Shown: piece by piece, positions 1 to 10,800 of the stretch | Layout of the letters: each line of letters begins with the position of its first letter | How positions within the stretch are numbered: the first letter of the stretch is position 1 | Assembly (NCBI GenBank): GCA_032718475.1 | Contig: JAUCBJ010008680.1 | Coordinates: 1 to 43,260 of the forward strand | Source: Nemertoderma westbladi | Taxonomy: Eukaryota; Xenacoelomorpha; Nemertodermatida; Nemertodermatidae | Reading direction: 5' to 3' | DNA length: 43,260 bases | Notes under the pieces: model-generated | Told to the model about the DNA's origin: nothing | The model's input: the letters and a program-made list of their open reading frames with translations, nothing else | Database searches by the model: none | Made by a program: the position numbers and the translations under genes

Positions 1-957
1 CGAAAGGGAAATGGTTTTATTTAAATATCATACCCAGCGGAGTCGAAACGATAAATCGAGAATAGAACACGAGAACTCTATTCGAAATCAGCTCGAAAGA
101 AAGAACGTGGAAGAAGGCTTGTAAAGACAAATATAGGCGAACCACTGGAGAAGAGACATATGTTAATGTCCAGGGTCCATAATGTGAATAGTTTTCCCCG
201 GGGCACGGGTGCTCGCGGGCGGTCTCCTTCGGGAGGCTGTAAATTTCTCTTCCTTCATCGTTTTCCTGTAATTATTGTGATCAGTGTCACAATTAAAAGA
301 CAAGAATGAATGATGACGTGATGGAAAACTTGTCCATTGTGGTGTCTTATGGATACTACCCTATATCCTTCCTCCTCTTTACTCCCTTCATCGATCGACC
401 AATCATAGTGGTATCGTGGTATGGATCATACCTCATCCTAATAAATCTCCTCACCTTCTCTTCCCAACGCGCTCGGAGCTTCGGGAAACAAATACTAAAC
501 CTCCCAGCCCTTACTGTTCATCTGGATGCTAATATTGGTGTCCGCACCTCCTGTCCATGTCATATTCTGTTGATATTTATGATATCAACTTCCATCCTCT
601 CGTTCTTGATTAGATAATCAACCACTTCCTAATTTCCTCAAGTCCACAACCATGAAACAAGGACTGAAAGGACAAGTGGATAGTTTGTGAACAACTGGTA
701 CCATTATGTGTCATAAATCTGGTTGTTCACCTCCCTTAATGATTGGGGATATAAATCTTATGTAGAACAACTGAGGCAAACATATCTTTGAACTGGTGTT
801 TACCTCATCGTACTGGGGATAAATTCAATTGGAGATAGTCCTCGAATGTAACAATCCTCCTACTGAGATCGTATTTCGGAATATTTCAGAATGCGAAATA
901 GTTTTTCCTCTGCTCTACCATCGCTGTCGGAGAACATATTAGGCCTACAATGGGAAC
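1..957. other. 5' flank of the zinc-knuckle ORF
   Basis: No gene is supported here. A short GC-rich patch at about 195-240 contains CTCC-TTCG-GGAG, a C(UUCG)G tetraloop hairpin, inside otherwise AT-rich DNA; this could be part of a structured 5' UTR. A 103-codon plus-strand ORF at 306-617 has no recognisable motif and looks random. An in-frame TAG at 940-942 closes the zinc-knuckle frame just before its ATG at 958. No TATA box or splice acceptor could be assigned with confidence. Confidence 0.5.
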
Positions 958-2733
958 ATGGAGAACATTCCATACCCTTTCGTTGATACTCAGCTGATTG
1001 CTCCTTGGGCCGAAGGCCGAGGTTTCTTTCGCACTATGTATGCCAATACACCCAGCGGCATTACTAAAGTACAACGGACATCCATCGGACATCTTGCCTT
1101 TCAAGAATATGGTTGGCATTTCAAAGTTGGAAATCCTATAAATTACCAGCAAGTATATGGAGATCATTACTCTCGTTTATATTTTGATGGACCATTAACT
1201 GCGCCTGGTGCCGTATATAGCTTTATGAGTGTTCCCCTTCGCCCTTCCTTAGCTATATACACGATCTTTGAAAACGCAGCACTTGCCGGTTGGCTAGCCG
1301 ATGTGTGCAGTCGTACCATACGCGCTCATCCGTTAATACTGGGAACTAAACTCGCCAAGTTAGACGAACACAATAAGTTCATACGTTTCGAATGTTTCCG
1401 GCGCTTTCTGACTCCGTTCCGTAACATCGATAGTCAGTTCAAGGATCGCGCGCTGACCAAGCTCAGTCTTAGAGACTCAGCTGCGGAGAAACTGAGTAGC
1501 GCTGGATTTGCCGTCTTTCAAGACGTTTGTATACAGAACCTACATTCATCCGTTATACAAAGACCCCGAATATCTACAGGTTATTCTGTCGTGGAAATAC
1601 AGACAGTGGGTCCACTTACGGAAACCGACGCACCCACTTCGTCTATGCAGCTGGAGGATGAACCAGTATGCTTGGAATCAGAAGCGATTCAACCTACGGC
1701 TTCCCGGAGCAGTGACAATGATTATGTCATAGAGTGGTATCAAGGTCCACAGCGTCTCACAGCGTACGACTATCGACACGCCAACTACGTTTCCCGAAAA
1801 CGTTGTCGATTATGCGCATCGAGAGACCACTTCACGCCTCTAGACTCGAGCGTACCTTGTTCCTATTTCCTCGAACAACCGATGATGGAAATATATTGTG
1901 CTTATTGCCGGCTTAATAACTCTCATATATTTGCCGTCTGCCCACAATTTATGACTCAATGTCATTACTGCCAGCTTAAAGGACACGAAAGTTACAATTG
2001 TCCCTTTAATCGCGATTTAGAGAGCGTAGACGAGATGATCACCCTGCGATACATCCGAGCTTGGGAAGCGAACGCAGATTTACATTGCGAATCCAGACAT
2101 CGCTATTACCCTGGACGAGCTTACGAGGGAGTTTACGCGTTCCATCCTTACCTATTCGCGTCGATTGAACAGAAAACACGCGTACCAAGTTACGAGTTAA
2201 TAAAGCGTGTTGGTGAGTGTATTTCCACCAAGTTTGTCAGGAAATACCTTAGAAACGTTAACCCTAATGATATAACCACATATCACCTGATCAATTTTGT
2301 CCGTCAGGACCCTGAGTATGGCGACATTTTCGTGAACTCGCATCCTGAACTCCAGGAAGTATCTCGGCGCCCATATGAATATCGAACCCGAGAACGCGAG
2401 CTGGAGAGAACCATTAAACCGAGAAAGTTCCTCACCACTCACGGTCCACCCACCGCTAGTGTCCAGACGACCCGTCAAGGACCCGTAGGAGCTGCTGTCC
2501 TGAGACGCGCTCTAAAGGCCGTTAGACCTCACTCCACTGAGGTTGATATTAATCAACCAGGTACTTCGACCGGCGGGTATACCGATCGTAACCCTGCACC
2601 TTCTGATGCAATTATATTGCACCCTTCGCCTAGGAGCTACAGCCCTCCTCGTAAAGTGGCTCGCCCCAAAGAGAAAAGGACTCTTGCTAGCCTCAAGAAA
2701 CTGCGTAAACGCCGTCCGCGCAAGAAAGACTAA
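958..2733 (+). CDS. Triple CCHC zinc-knuckle protein, 591 aa
   Basis: This is a single uninterrupted 591-codon ORF. ATG 958 sits in a good Kozak context (AAC-ATG-G) and is the first Met after an in-frame TAG 18 nt upstream. Residues about 283-348 hold three Cys/His knuckles: CX2CX4HX9C (283), CX2CX5HX4C (314) and CX2CX4HX4C (335). The last is a canonical retroviral-type CCHC; the first two have longer spacing. The N-terminal 280 residues are aromatic-rich and not recognised. The C-terminal 30 residues are strongly basic (KKLRKRRPRKKD), suiting a nuclear signal or nucleic-acid binding. CCHC modules usually bind single-stranded nucleic acid and are common in Gag and LINE ORF1 proteins. No polymerase follows within 1.3 kb, so it may be a domesticated gag/ORF1, a cellular gene or a young element fragment. 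Function is not assigned. The module spacing resembles the one at 31656-31830. Confidence 0.72.
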   Translation: MENIPYPFVDTQLIAPWAEGRGFFRTMYANTPSGITKVQRTSIGHLAFQEYGWHFKVGNPINYQQVYGDHYSRLYFDGPLTAPGAVYSFMSVPLRPSLAIYTIFENAALAGWLADVCSRTIRAHPLILGTKLAKLDEHNKFIRFECFRRFLTPFRNIDSQFKDRALTKLSLRDSAAEKLSSAGFAVFQDVCIQNLHSSVIQRPRISTGYSVVEIQTVGPLTETDAPTSSMQLEDEPVCLESEAIQPTASRSSDNDYVIEWYQGPQRLTAYDYRHANYVSRKRCRLCASRDHFTPLDSSVPCSYFLEQPMMEIYCAYCRLNNSHIFAVCPQFMTQCHYCQLKGHESYNCPFNRDLESVDEMITLRYIRAWEANADLHCESRHRYYPGRAYEGVYAFHPYLFASIEQKTRVPSYELIKRVGECISTKFVRKYLRNVNPNDITTYHLINFVRQDPEYGDIFVNSHPELQEVSRRPYEYRTRERELERTIKPRKFLTTHGPPTASVQTTRQGPVGAAVLRRALKAVRPHSTEVDINQPGTSTGGYTDRNPAPSDAIILHPSPRSYSPPRKVARPKEKRTLASLKKLRKRRPRKKD

Positions 2734-4104
2734 CTGTTTAGAGTATTTTTATATTTTAGAAACTGTGATTTTGTATATTTTATAGACTTCAATCCCATTT
2801 TCTGGGAGCGGTGTAAAAGCTTTTGTGGGATAACTGATTCGTTTGCCTTGTTGGCCAGTTCCCCCCCAGTCGCTAAGAATACTCTCAAAGTGATCTATAG
2901 CTAAAAATAGTGCAAGTTACCAGCTTATTGGCTGATTTGCTGTACGCAGGCATCTGGGCTCTGTTTAATCGGCCAACAAGCCTAGGGAGGTTGCGTCATA
3001 GCCTTGTTTTTGTATCTCCCAATAGAATTTGAGTTAGCCTTGATTTTGACCTATCACAGAGCTACTGAACTGAAATTTTCCTATCTCACTGCTCTTTCTC
3101 TGTGTTGAACGGGAGCTTCGTGGAATAAGGGTAGTTGGTATCCTCGTATAGAGCAGTAGTCACGAGTTTTTCAAAGCCACGAAAGAACGGCTTTTTAGTG
3201 TTTTGTGCTTTCTGCTTTTTAGCTCAACACTAGTAGGTTTAATTATAAGGACATATATCCTTTAACTCATGGAATCACTGCAGTAATCACTGCTGCATAA
3301 TACCTGCTGACACACGGCTTTTAATAACTGCTGAAACTGCTAAAATTTACCTGCTCAATCGATACTGTATACTGCTATTTGTTGTTGGTTATTCATTATA
3401 TTGGTTGATGAATTATTATATTGGAATAACGAGAAATAACCCCGAAACCCAATATTCTTGAAATACCGAAGGTAAGAGAGAAAGGTTACCAATAACGATT
3501 GTGACTTATGTTAAAGTGGTTTGAATTGAATCTAATGTTATTTGATAGACCCTACATGAGTCAGTCTGTGTTCCTTTTATATGTGACTAAAATCAGTGAA
3601 GATTGGCAGATTAGTGTGCAGTATTGTGCAGCATTGTGTATGAGTGAGTCTGTTAAAGAAGCAATTCCTAAAGAATGCGCCATATATGTGAATTATAATT
3701 AAGCCATATCGTTGTGAGTAGTTTAAGTCATAACTCTGTTTATATAGATAAAGCGCCACGTCCTAAAGGAACTGTTAATATTCCCGAAGGTGAATAATAT
3801 TGTCAGAGATTATATAATACTGTCAGTCGAATAATACATTAGGCTTACATAGCAATAAAATTAAACCGTCGAACCCAATCTCCCGGGAATATCCAGCGGG
3901 TGAATGGTCGCGCACAGATTGGTTTCGACTAGTGTAGTGAATCAAATACTTGTCATAGGCTAAAAAGCGATTTAATATCTAGAAGACATCTTAATTTGGC
4001 GGGTTAAACTGCCAAAGGTCTGAAAGCGCGAACAATACTGGTTGCTTAGCCACCCACTGGAATGGCATATTCAAGCCTTTATTAACAGCGCGTAACATCT
4101 CAAT
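2734..4104. other. 3' flank of the zinc-knuckle ORF
   Basis: No coding region is supported. The stretch holds a 10-bp perfect inverted repeat (CTTGTTGGCC at about 2848-2857 and GGCCAACAAG at about 2972-2981) and a possible polyadenylation hexamer AATAAA at 3854-3859. Just beyond the hexamer is the hairpin listed at 3868-3929. It may be the 3' UTR of the 958-2733 ORF. A 64-codon plus-strand ORF at 3508-3702 has no motif. Confidence 0.4.
3868..3929. repeat. 14-bp inverted repeat (hairpin)
   Basis: GTCGAACCCAATCT at 3868-3881 is matched by the reverse complement of AGATTGGTTTCGAC at 3916-3929, with 13 of 14 positions pairing across a 34-nt GC-rich loop. It begins nine bases after an AATAAA hexamer. 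It could be an RNA hairpin near a 3' end or the terminal repeat of a small element; the sequence does not decide. Confidence 0.55.
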
Positions 4105-5366
4105 TCTATGACGCACTATACTAAGCTCTACGACGCACTATACTAAGCTCTACGACGCACTATACTAAGCTCTACGACGCACTATACTAAGCTCTACGAT
4201 GCACTATACTAAGCTCTACGACGCACTATACTAAGCTCTACGACGTACTACACTAAGCTCTACGACGCACTATACTAAGCTCTACGACGCACTATACTAA
4301 GCTCTACGACGCACTATACTAAGCTCTACGACGCACTATACTAAGCTCTACGACGCACTATACTAAGCTCTACGACGCACTATACTAAGCTCTACGACGT
4401 ACTACACTAAGCTCTACGACGCACTATACTAAGCTCTACGACGCACTATACTAAGCTCTACGACGTACTACACTAAGCTCTACGACGCACTATACTAAGC
4501 TCTACGACGCACTATACTAAGCTCTACGACGCACTATACTAAGCTCTACGACGTACTACACTAAGCTCTACGACGCACTATACTAAGCCCTACGACGCAC
4601 TATACTAAGCTCTACGACGCACTATACTAAGCTCTACGACGCACTATACTAAGCCCTACGACGCACTATACTAAGCTCTACGACGCACTATACTAAGCTC
4701 TACAACGCACTATACTAAGCTCTACGACGCACTATACTAAGCTCTACGACGCACTATACTAAGCTCTACGACGCACTATACTAAGCTCTACGACGCACTA
4801 TACTAATCTCTACGACGCACTATACTAAGCTCTACGACGCACTATACTAAGCTCTACGACGCACTATACTAAGCTCTACGACGCACTATACTAAGCCCTA
4901 CGACGCACTATACTAAGCTCTACGACGCACTATACTAAGCTCTACGACGCACTATACTAAGCCCTACGACGCACTATACTAAGCTCTACGACGCACTATA
5001 CTAAGCTCTACGACGCACTATACTAAGCTCTACGACGCACTATACTAAGCTCTACGACGCACTATACTAAGCTCTACGACGCACTATACTACGCTCTACG
5101 ACGCACTATACTAAGCTCTACGACGCACTATACTAAGCTCTACGACGCACTATACTAAGCTCTACGACGCACTATACTAAGCTCTACGATGCACTATACT
5201 ACGCTCTACGACGCACTATACTAAGCCCTACGACGCACTATACTAAGCTCTACGACGCACTATACTAAGCTCTACGACGCACTATACTAAGCTCTACGAC
5301 GCACTATACTACGCTCTACGACGCACTATACTAAGCTCTACGATGCACTATACTAAGCTCTACGAC
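4105..5366. repeat. 22-bp minisatellite, about 57 copies
   Basis: Head-to-tail units of 22 bp with core ACGACGCACTATACTAAGCT fill this interval. Variants are few and clustered: a linked double change (GTACTACACT) near 4244, 4398, 4464 and 4552; AAGCCC near 4587, 4653, 4895 and 4961; and TACGCTC at about 5090, 5200 and 5310. The last set is spaced exactly 110 bp, and the AAGCCC pairs are 308 bp apart, so 5-unit and 14-unit blocks have been copied. The period is not a multiple of three and no ORF survives, so this is non-coding. Confidence 0.97.
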
Positions 5367-5542
5367 AAAGGATTATGCGTGAGATTGTTGACGCTTTATT
5401 CTTTACCAATTAACAGCTGTGTCTGTACTCTCCCGACTGTGGTGCCTACATTTTTATTATTTTATAAAACGGAGTTTAAGAGAATAAAAGATAAATAATA
5501 AGTAACTTGGTAGTTTAAAAATAGAAGGCGGTAACGGTACTC

Positions 5543-5556
5543 GTTTCCATAGGAAC
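5543..5556. promoter_or_regulatory. X-box-like RFX site (weak)
   Basis: GTTTCCATAGGAAC is one base away from the site at 5676-5689 and lies in a diverged copy of the same short repeat. It fits the general RFX half-site layout (GTNNCC, AT spacer, RGNAAC). No cilium gene or start site is visible nearby, so function is unproven. Confidence 0.25.
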
Positions 5557-5675
5557 AGTGTGACATTTCTCTAGCAACCGCTGTATACGAAATGTAATTA
5601 TTATTGAAACTTGGGATAAACAACATGACTAGAAATAGTAGATGGTTAGTAGTAGTGACATTGGAGATGATGAGC

Positions 5676-5689
5676 GTTTCCATAGCAAC
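5676..5689. promoter_or_regulatory. X-box-like RFX site
   Basis: GTTTCCATAGCAAC matches the animal X-box layout bound by RFX factors: two half-sites around an AT spacer. RFX sites typically drive ciliary genes, but no such gene is recognisable near here. The match may be chance or a property of the short repeat it lies in. Confidence 0.35.
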
Positions 5690-6726
5690 AAGGTGACCTT
5701 TCCCTAGCAAATACTGGAAATGTAGTGTAATATAATGACCCCACTAGTCGTTTCAGGAATGACAATGACTGACCACCACATTCACTCTCGTGGCCACGGG
5801 CCGGATGCCACAGAACTATATCACACACAGACTGATTAATTGTATAATAGCAGTGCGGTGGCCTGCAAGTCTCAGCCGTCGTGCATGCAGAGTGGTACTG
5901 GGTTTTAGGGACCTACCTATCCTGTGAAGGACCAACAGTTCGACCAACGGAACCCTATCCAGACTGTTTGTGATGGTAGAAAATAAGTTACCTAATGATA
6001 AACGAATTGGACAAATTTATTCCGACAGTATTTCTTTCGTTGTAAAAGGACATCATATGATTATTTATTCTCTACCTACATGATGTATTGCACTCCAACC
6101 CAAGGCGTTCTAAACACTTTGTTTACGAGGCCTTCATCCAATCCACATATCAACAACAGCCTAATAAATGAAAAGTAAAAGATATCCTATTTTCAATCGC
6201 GAAAGCCATAATTTCTGATCCGTGTGTTTATTTACTCGTCTTAAGATTTGATGACAGTTGATTCTATATTTTTTTGCGTTCTCCATTCCGATAAGGCTTT
6301 CTGAGCCATCATTTATAGCCTTTTTTTTCACATTAAAAAATCTCCAAAGCCCTCTTTACAAAGTTGAATTTTTTCACTTCCTAAATTCCTAAATCAACTT
6401 TCAACTTCCTAAATACCTTATACACCCAGTAGTATTCACTTTCTTTCATTTCTTTTAGTGATATAAAGACCTGCCATTAGCTATGTTGGGAGAGCGTTGT
6501 ACTTAACTATTTTCTAAAAGAGTAGCAATTGTGAAAAGTAGCAGCTTTTCATTTCTGTTTCATATGTTCAGTTATCGGCGTTCTATTCTCCTATTCATAA
6601 TTAAAGACTTTAATATTCTAATGATTATGAATATTGATGAAATTATTATCCATATATGAGACTAAATACAAATAGACTGAAATAGACAGACAGACAGATA
6701 GACAAATAGACAGATACTTAAACACG

Positions 6727-6740
6727 GTAACCACGGTAAC
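6727..6740. promoter_or_regulatory. X-box-like RFX site
   Basis: GTAACCACGGTAAC fits GTNRCC-N2-RGYAAC exactly. It follows the GACA microsatellite and precedes AT-rich DNA with no supported gene. Confidence 0.3.
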
Positions 6741-7611
6741 CTCGGTGTACGACAAACAATCTTACAACAGTGTTTTGGATTTCATCAGAGCGATGATAAT
6801 TTATCATAATGGTAACATTATATCGATAAACAAAATTACAAATTTTCTTAACTCTACATCAATTACATTTAAATGGAATTGTTCATGGTTTTCAATTTCT
6901 CATAAAGTGATGCATAGTATAAGTATAAAATGATATACAGTATAATATTTGATAAACCTAATTATAACATAGATGTACATTCTATTATGTTAATTACAAC
7001 AAATATTACATTTTGTGAGTTATATAAAAAATGTATCCCTAAGTTTTATATAACTAATGGAGAAGAGGGTATAGTAAAAAAATAGAAACCAATAAATATA
7101 TAACGATATTATGGTGAAGTAAAGGGAATGCTTTAAGCACCTTATAAAATGATTTGATACAGTTAATCATTATATATACATCTATGTAGCTGTAGATTGG
7201 TAATACTTGTTTGTGTTGACATCGTTGGGTTCGGTAGATTGGTGGCTAGGATTTTGATTCGGGTGGACTGGTAACCTCAGGCGATCCCTTCTAGAAAGCA
7301 TCTCCAGGGTGCGGTGGTGTGAGTGAAGACTATCCATGTTATCCAAACTGAAAGAATAATTATTGGAAATAAGTTTGTATATATTAATGTAATTTGTATA
7401 ATATTTTTTTTAATTTAATTTATTGTGATAAAGAAAAGTGATCGGGTCCACGCCACTCTTACTCCCAATGTTGAATACTCGTCGTCTCCATCCAAACATT
7501 TAAATTACGTCCCGTAACGGCTACAGGTTCCGACCTGAATTGAAACAGGTCATCCTCGCAGCAGGCAGCACGATATATTTATGCTTATTTATACACATAT
7601 ATATACATATT

Positions 7612-7854
7612 TTACCTAATAATGCGGTTGGGAGATAGAATCCGAGGTCTGTAATTATTTAGATTAGGAATTGAGGATTCTGTGCTGCTAGTGTAACTTG
7701 GTAGACTGTTTATTGTCTTCAATCGATTGTCGAGAGCGGCGGTGTTGAGCTGATGAATGTCGGCGAGCCGGTAATGCGGTGGGATGTCGTTCGCTTCGGC
7801 GTCGTTGTCGCTACCAACTGAATCTCCCGGTAAACTATCGACGTTGTTAGAAAC
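7612..7854 (-). pseudogene. Exon-like C-terminus abutting the 42-bp array
   Basis: On the minus strand, 81 codons end at TAA (7612-7614). The composition looks coding (acidic stretch SDNDAEAND, then PPHYRLADIHQLN, ending in an R/P/I-rich tail). They are in frame with the first 11 array units, which read as the 14-residue repeat FVLQNSQIIEDVGK. Upstream the frame is broken by two single-base insertions in the array (units at 8317 and 8612) and by TGA-bearing units further on. No family is recognised. It may be the remaining C-terminus of a gene whose internal repeat exploded, or a chance ORF. Confidence 0.35.
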
Positions 7855-10800
7855 AAATTTACCAACATCCTCAATGATTTGTGAGTTCTGTAAAACAAAT
7901 TTACCAACATCCTCAATGATTTGTGAGTTCTGTAAAACAAATTTACCAACATCCTCAATGATTTGTGAGTTCTGTAAAAAAAATTTACCAACATCCTCAA
8001 TGATTTGTGAGTTCTGTAAAACAAATTTACCAACATCCTCAATGATTTGTGAGTTCTGTAAAACAAATTTACCAACATCCTCAATGATTTGTGAGTTCTG
8101 TAAAACAAATTTACCAACATCCTCAATGATTTGTGAGTTCTGTAAAAAAAATTTACCAACATCCTCAATGATTTGTGAGTTCTGTAAAACAAATTTACCA
8201 ACATCCTCAATGATTTGTGAGTTCTGTAAAAAAAATTTACCAACATCCTCAATGATTTGTGAGTTCTGTAAAACAAATTTACCAACATCCTCAATGATTT
8301 GTGAGTTCTGTAAAACAAATTTTTCCAACATCCTCAATGATTTGTGAGTTCTGTAAAACAAATTTACCAACATCCTCAATGATTTGTGAGTTCTGTAAAA
8401 CAAATTTACCAACATCCTCAATGATTTGTGAGTTCTGTAAAACAAATTTACCAACATCCTCAATGATTTGTGAGTTCTGTAAAACAAATTTACTAACATC
8501 CTCAATGATTTGTGAGTTCTGTAAAAAAAATTTACCAACATCCTCAATGATTTGTGAGTTCTGTAAAACAAATTTACCAACATCCTCAATGATTTGTGAG
8601 TTCTGTAAAACAAATTTTTCCAACATCCTCAATGATTTGTGAGTTCTGTAAAACAAATTTACCAACATCCTCAATGATTTGTGAGTTCTGTAAAACAAAT
8701 TTACCACCATCCTCAATGATTTGTGAGTTCTGTAAAACAAATTTACCAACATCCTCAATGATTTGTGAGTTCTGTAAAACAAATTTACTAACATCCTCAA
8801 TGATTTGTGAGTTCTGTAAAACAAATTTACCAACATCCTCAATGATTTGTGAGTTCTGTAAAACAAATTTACCAACATCCTCAATGATTTGTGAGTTCTG
8901 TAAAACAAATTTACCAACATCCTCAATGATTTGTGAGTTCTGTAAAACAAATTTACCAACATCCTCAATGATTTGTGAGTTCTGTAAAACAAATTTACTA
9001 ACATCCTCAATGATTTGTGAGTTCTGTAAAACAAATTTACCAACATCCTCAATGATTTGTGAGTTCTGTAAAACAAATTTACTAACATCCTCAATGATTT
9101 GTGAGTTCTGTAAAACAAATTTACCAACATCCTTAATGATTTGTGAGTTCTGTAAAACAAATTTACTAACATCCTCAATGATTTGTGAGTTCTGTAAAAC
9201 AAATTTACCAACATCCTCAATGATTTGTGAGTTCTGTAAAACAAATTTACCAACATCCTCAATGATTTGTCAGTTCTGTAAAACAAATTTACCAACATCC
9301 TCAATTATTTGTGAGTTCTGTAAAACAAATTTACCAACATCCTCAATGATTTGTGAGTTCTGTAAAACAAATTGACCAACATCCTCAATGATTTGTGAGT
9401 TCTGTAAAACAAATTTACCAACATCCTCAATGATTTGTGAGTTCTGTAAAACAAATTTACCAACATCCTCAATGATTTGTGAGTTCTGTAAAACAAATTT
9501 ACCAACATCCTCAATGATTTGTGAGTTCTGTAAAACAAATTTACCAACATCCTCAATGATTTGTGAGTTCTGTAAAACAAATTTACCAACATCCTCAATG
9601 ATTTGTGAGTTCTGTAAAACAAATTTACCAACATCCTCAATGATTTGTGAGTTCTGTAAAACAAATTTACCAACATCCTCAATGATTTGTGAGTTCTGTA
9701 AAACAAATTTACTAACATCCTCAATGATTTGTGAGTTCTGTAAAACAAATTTACCAACATTCTCAATGATTTGTGAGTTCTGTAAAACAAATTTACCAAC
9801 ATCCTCAATGATTTGTGAGTTCTGTAAAACAAATTTACCAACATCCTCAATGATTTGTGAGTTCTGTAAAACAAATTTACCAACATCCTCAATGATTTGT
9901 GAGTTCTGTAAAACAAATTTACTAACATCCTCAATGATTTGTGAGTTCTGTAAAACAAATTTACCAACATTCTCAATGATTTGTGAGTTCTGTAAAACAA
10001 ATTTACCAACATCCTCAATGATTTGTGAGTTCTGTAAAACAAATTTACTAACATCCTCAATGATTTGTGAGTTCTGTAAAACAAATTTACTAACATCCTC
10101 AATGATTTGTGAGTTCTGTAAAACAAATTTACTAACATCCTCAATGATTTGTGAGTTCTGTAAAACAAATTTACTAACATCCTCAATGATTTGTGAGTTC
10201 TGTAAAACAAATTTACTAACATCCTCAATGATTTGTGAGTTCTGTAAAACAAATTTACCAACATCCTCAATGATTTGTGAGTTCTGTAAAACAAATTTAC
10301 CAACATCCTCAATGATTTGTGAGTTCTGTAAAACAAATTTACTAACATCCTCAATGATTTGTGAGTTCTGTAAAACAAATTTACCAACATCCTCAATGAT
10401 TTGTGAGTTCTGTAAAACAAATTTACCAACATCCTCAATGATTTGTGAGTTCTGTAAAACAAATTTACTAACATCCTCAATGATTTGTGAGTTCTGTAAA
10501 ACAAATTTACCAACATTCTCAATGATTTGTGAGTTCTGTAAAACAAATTTACCAACATCCTCAATGATTTGTGAGTTCTGTAAAACAAATTTACCAACAT
10601 CCTCAATGATTTGTGAGTTCTGTAAAACAAATTTACTAACATCCTCAATGATTTGTGAGTTCTGTAAAACAAATTTACTAACATCCTCAATGATTTGTGA
10701 GTTCTGTAAAACAAATTTACCAACATCCTCAATGATTTGTGAGTTCTGTAAAACAAATTTACTAACATCCTCAATGATTTGTGAGTTCTGTAAAACAAAT

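Larger units (their letters stand above)
5367..7611. other. AT-rich intergenic DNA
   Basis: No gene is supported; the short ORFs here show no motif. The interval contains X-box-like sites (listed separately), a short diverged repeat pair around 5535-5570 and 5667-5705, and a GACA-type microsatellite at about 6688-6717. A less AT-rich stretch at 7440-7560 directly precedes the exon-like sequence at the edge of the 42-bp array; it shows no coding frame I could recognise. Confidence 0.45.

Noticed and set aside
306-617. 103-codon plus-strand ORF
   Set aside because: No motif, hydrophobic random composition, no supporting signals.
7750-7775. Hammerhead ribozyme core (CTGATGA) near the array edge
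   Set aside because: No GAAA box or flanking stems in the required arrangement; the satellite units lack both core boxes.
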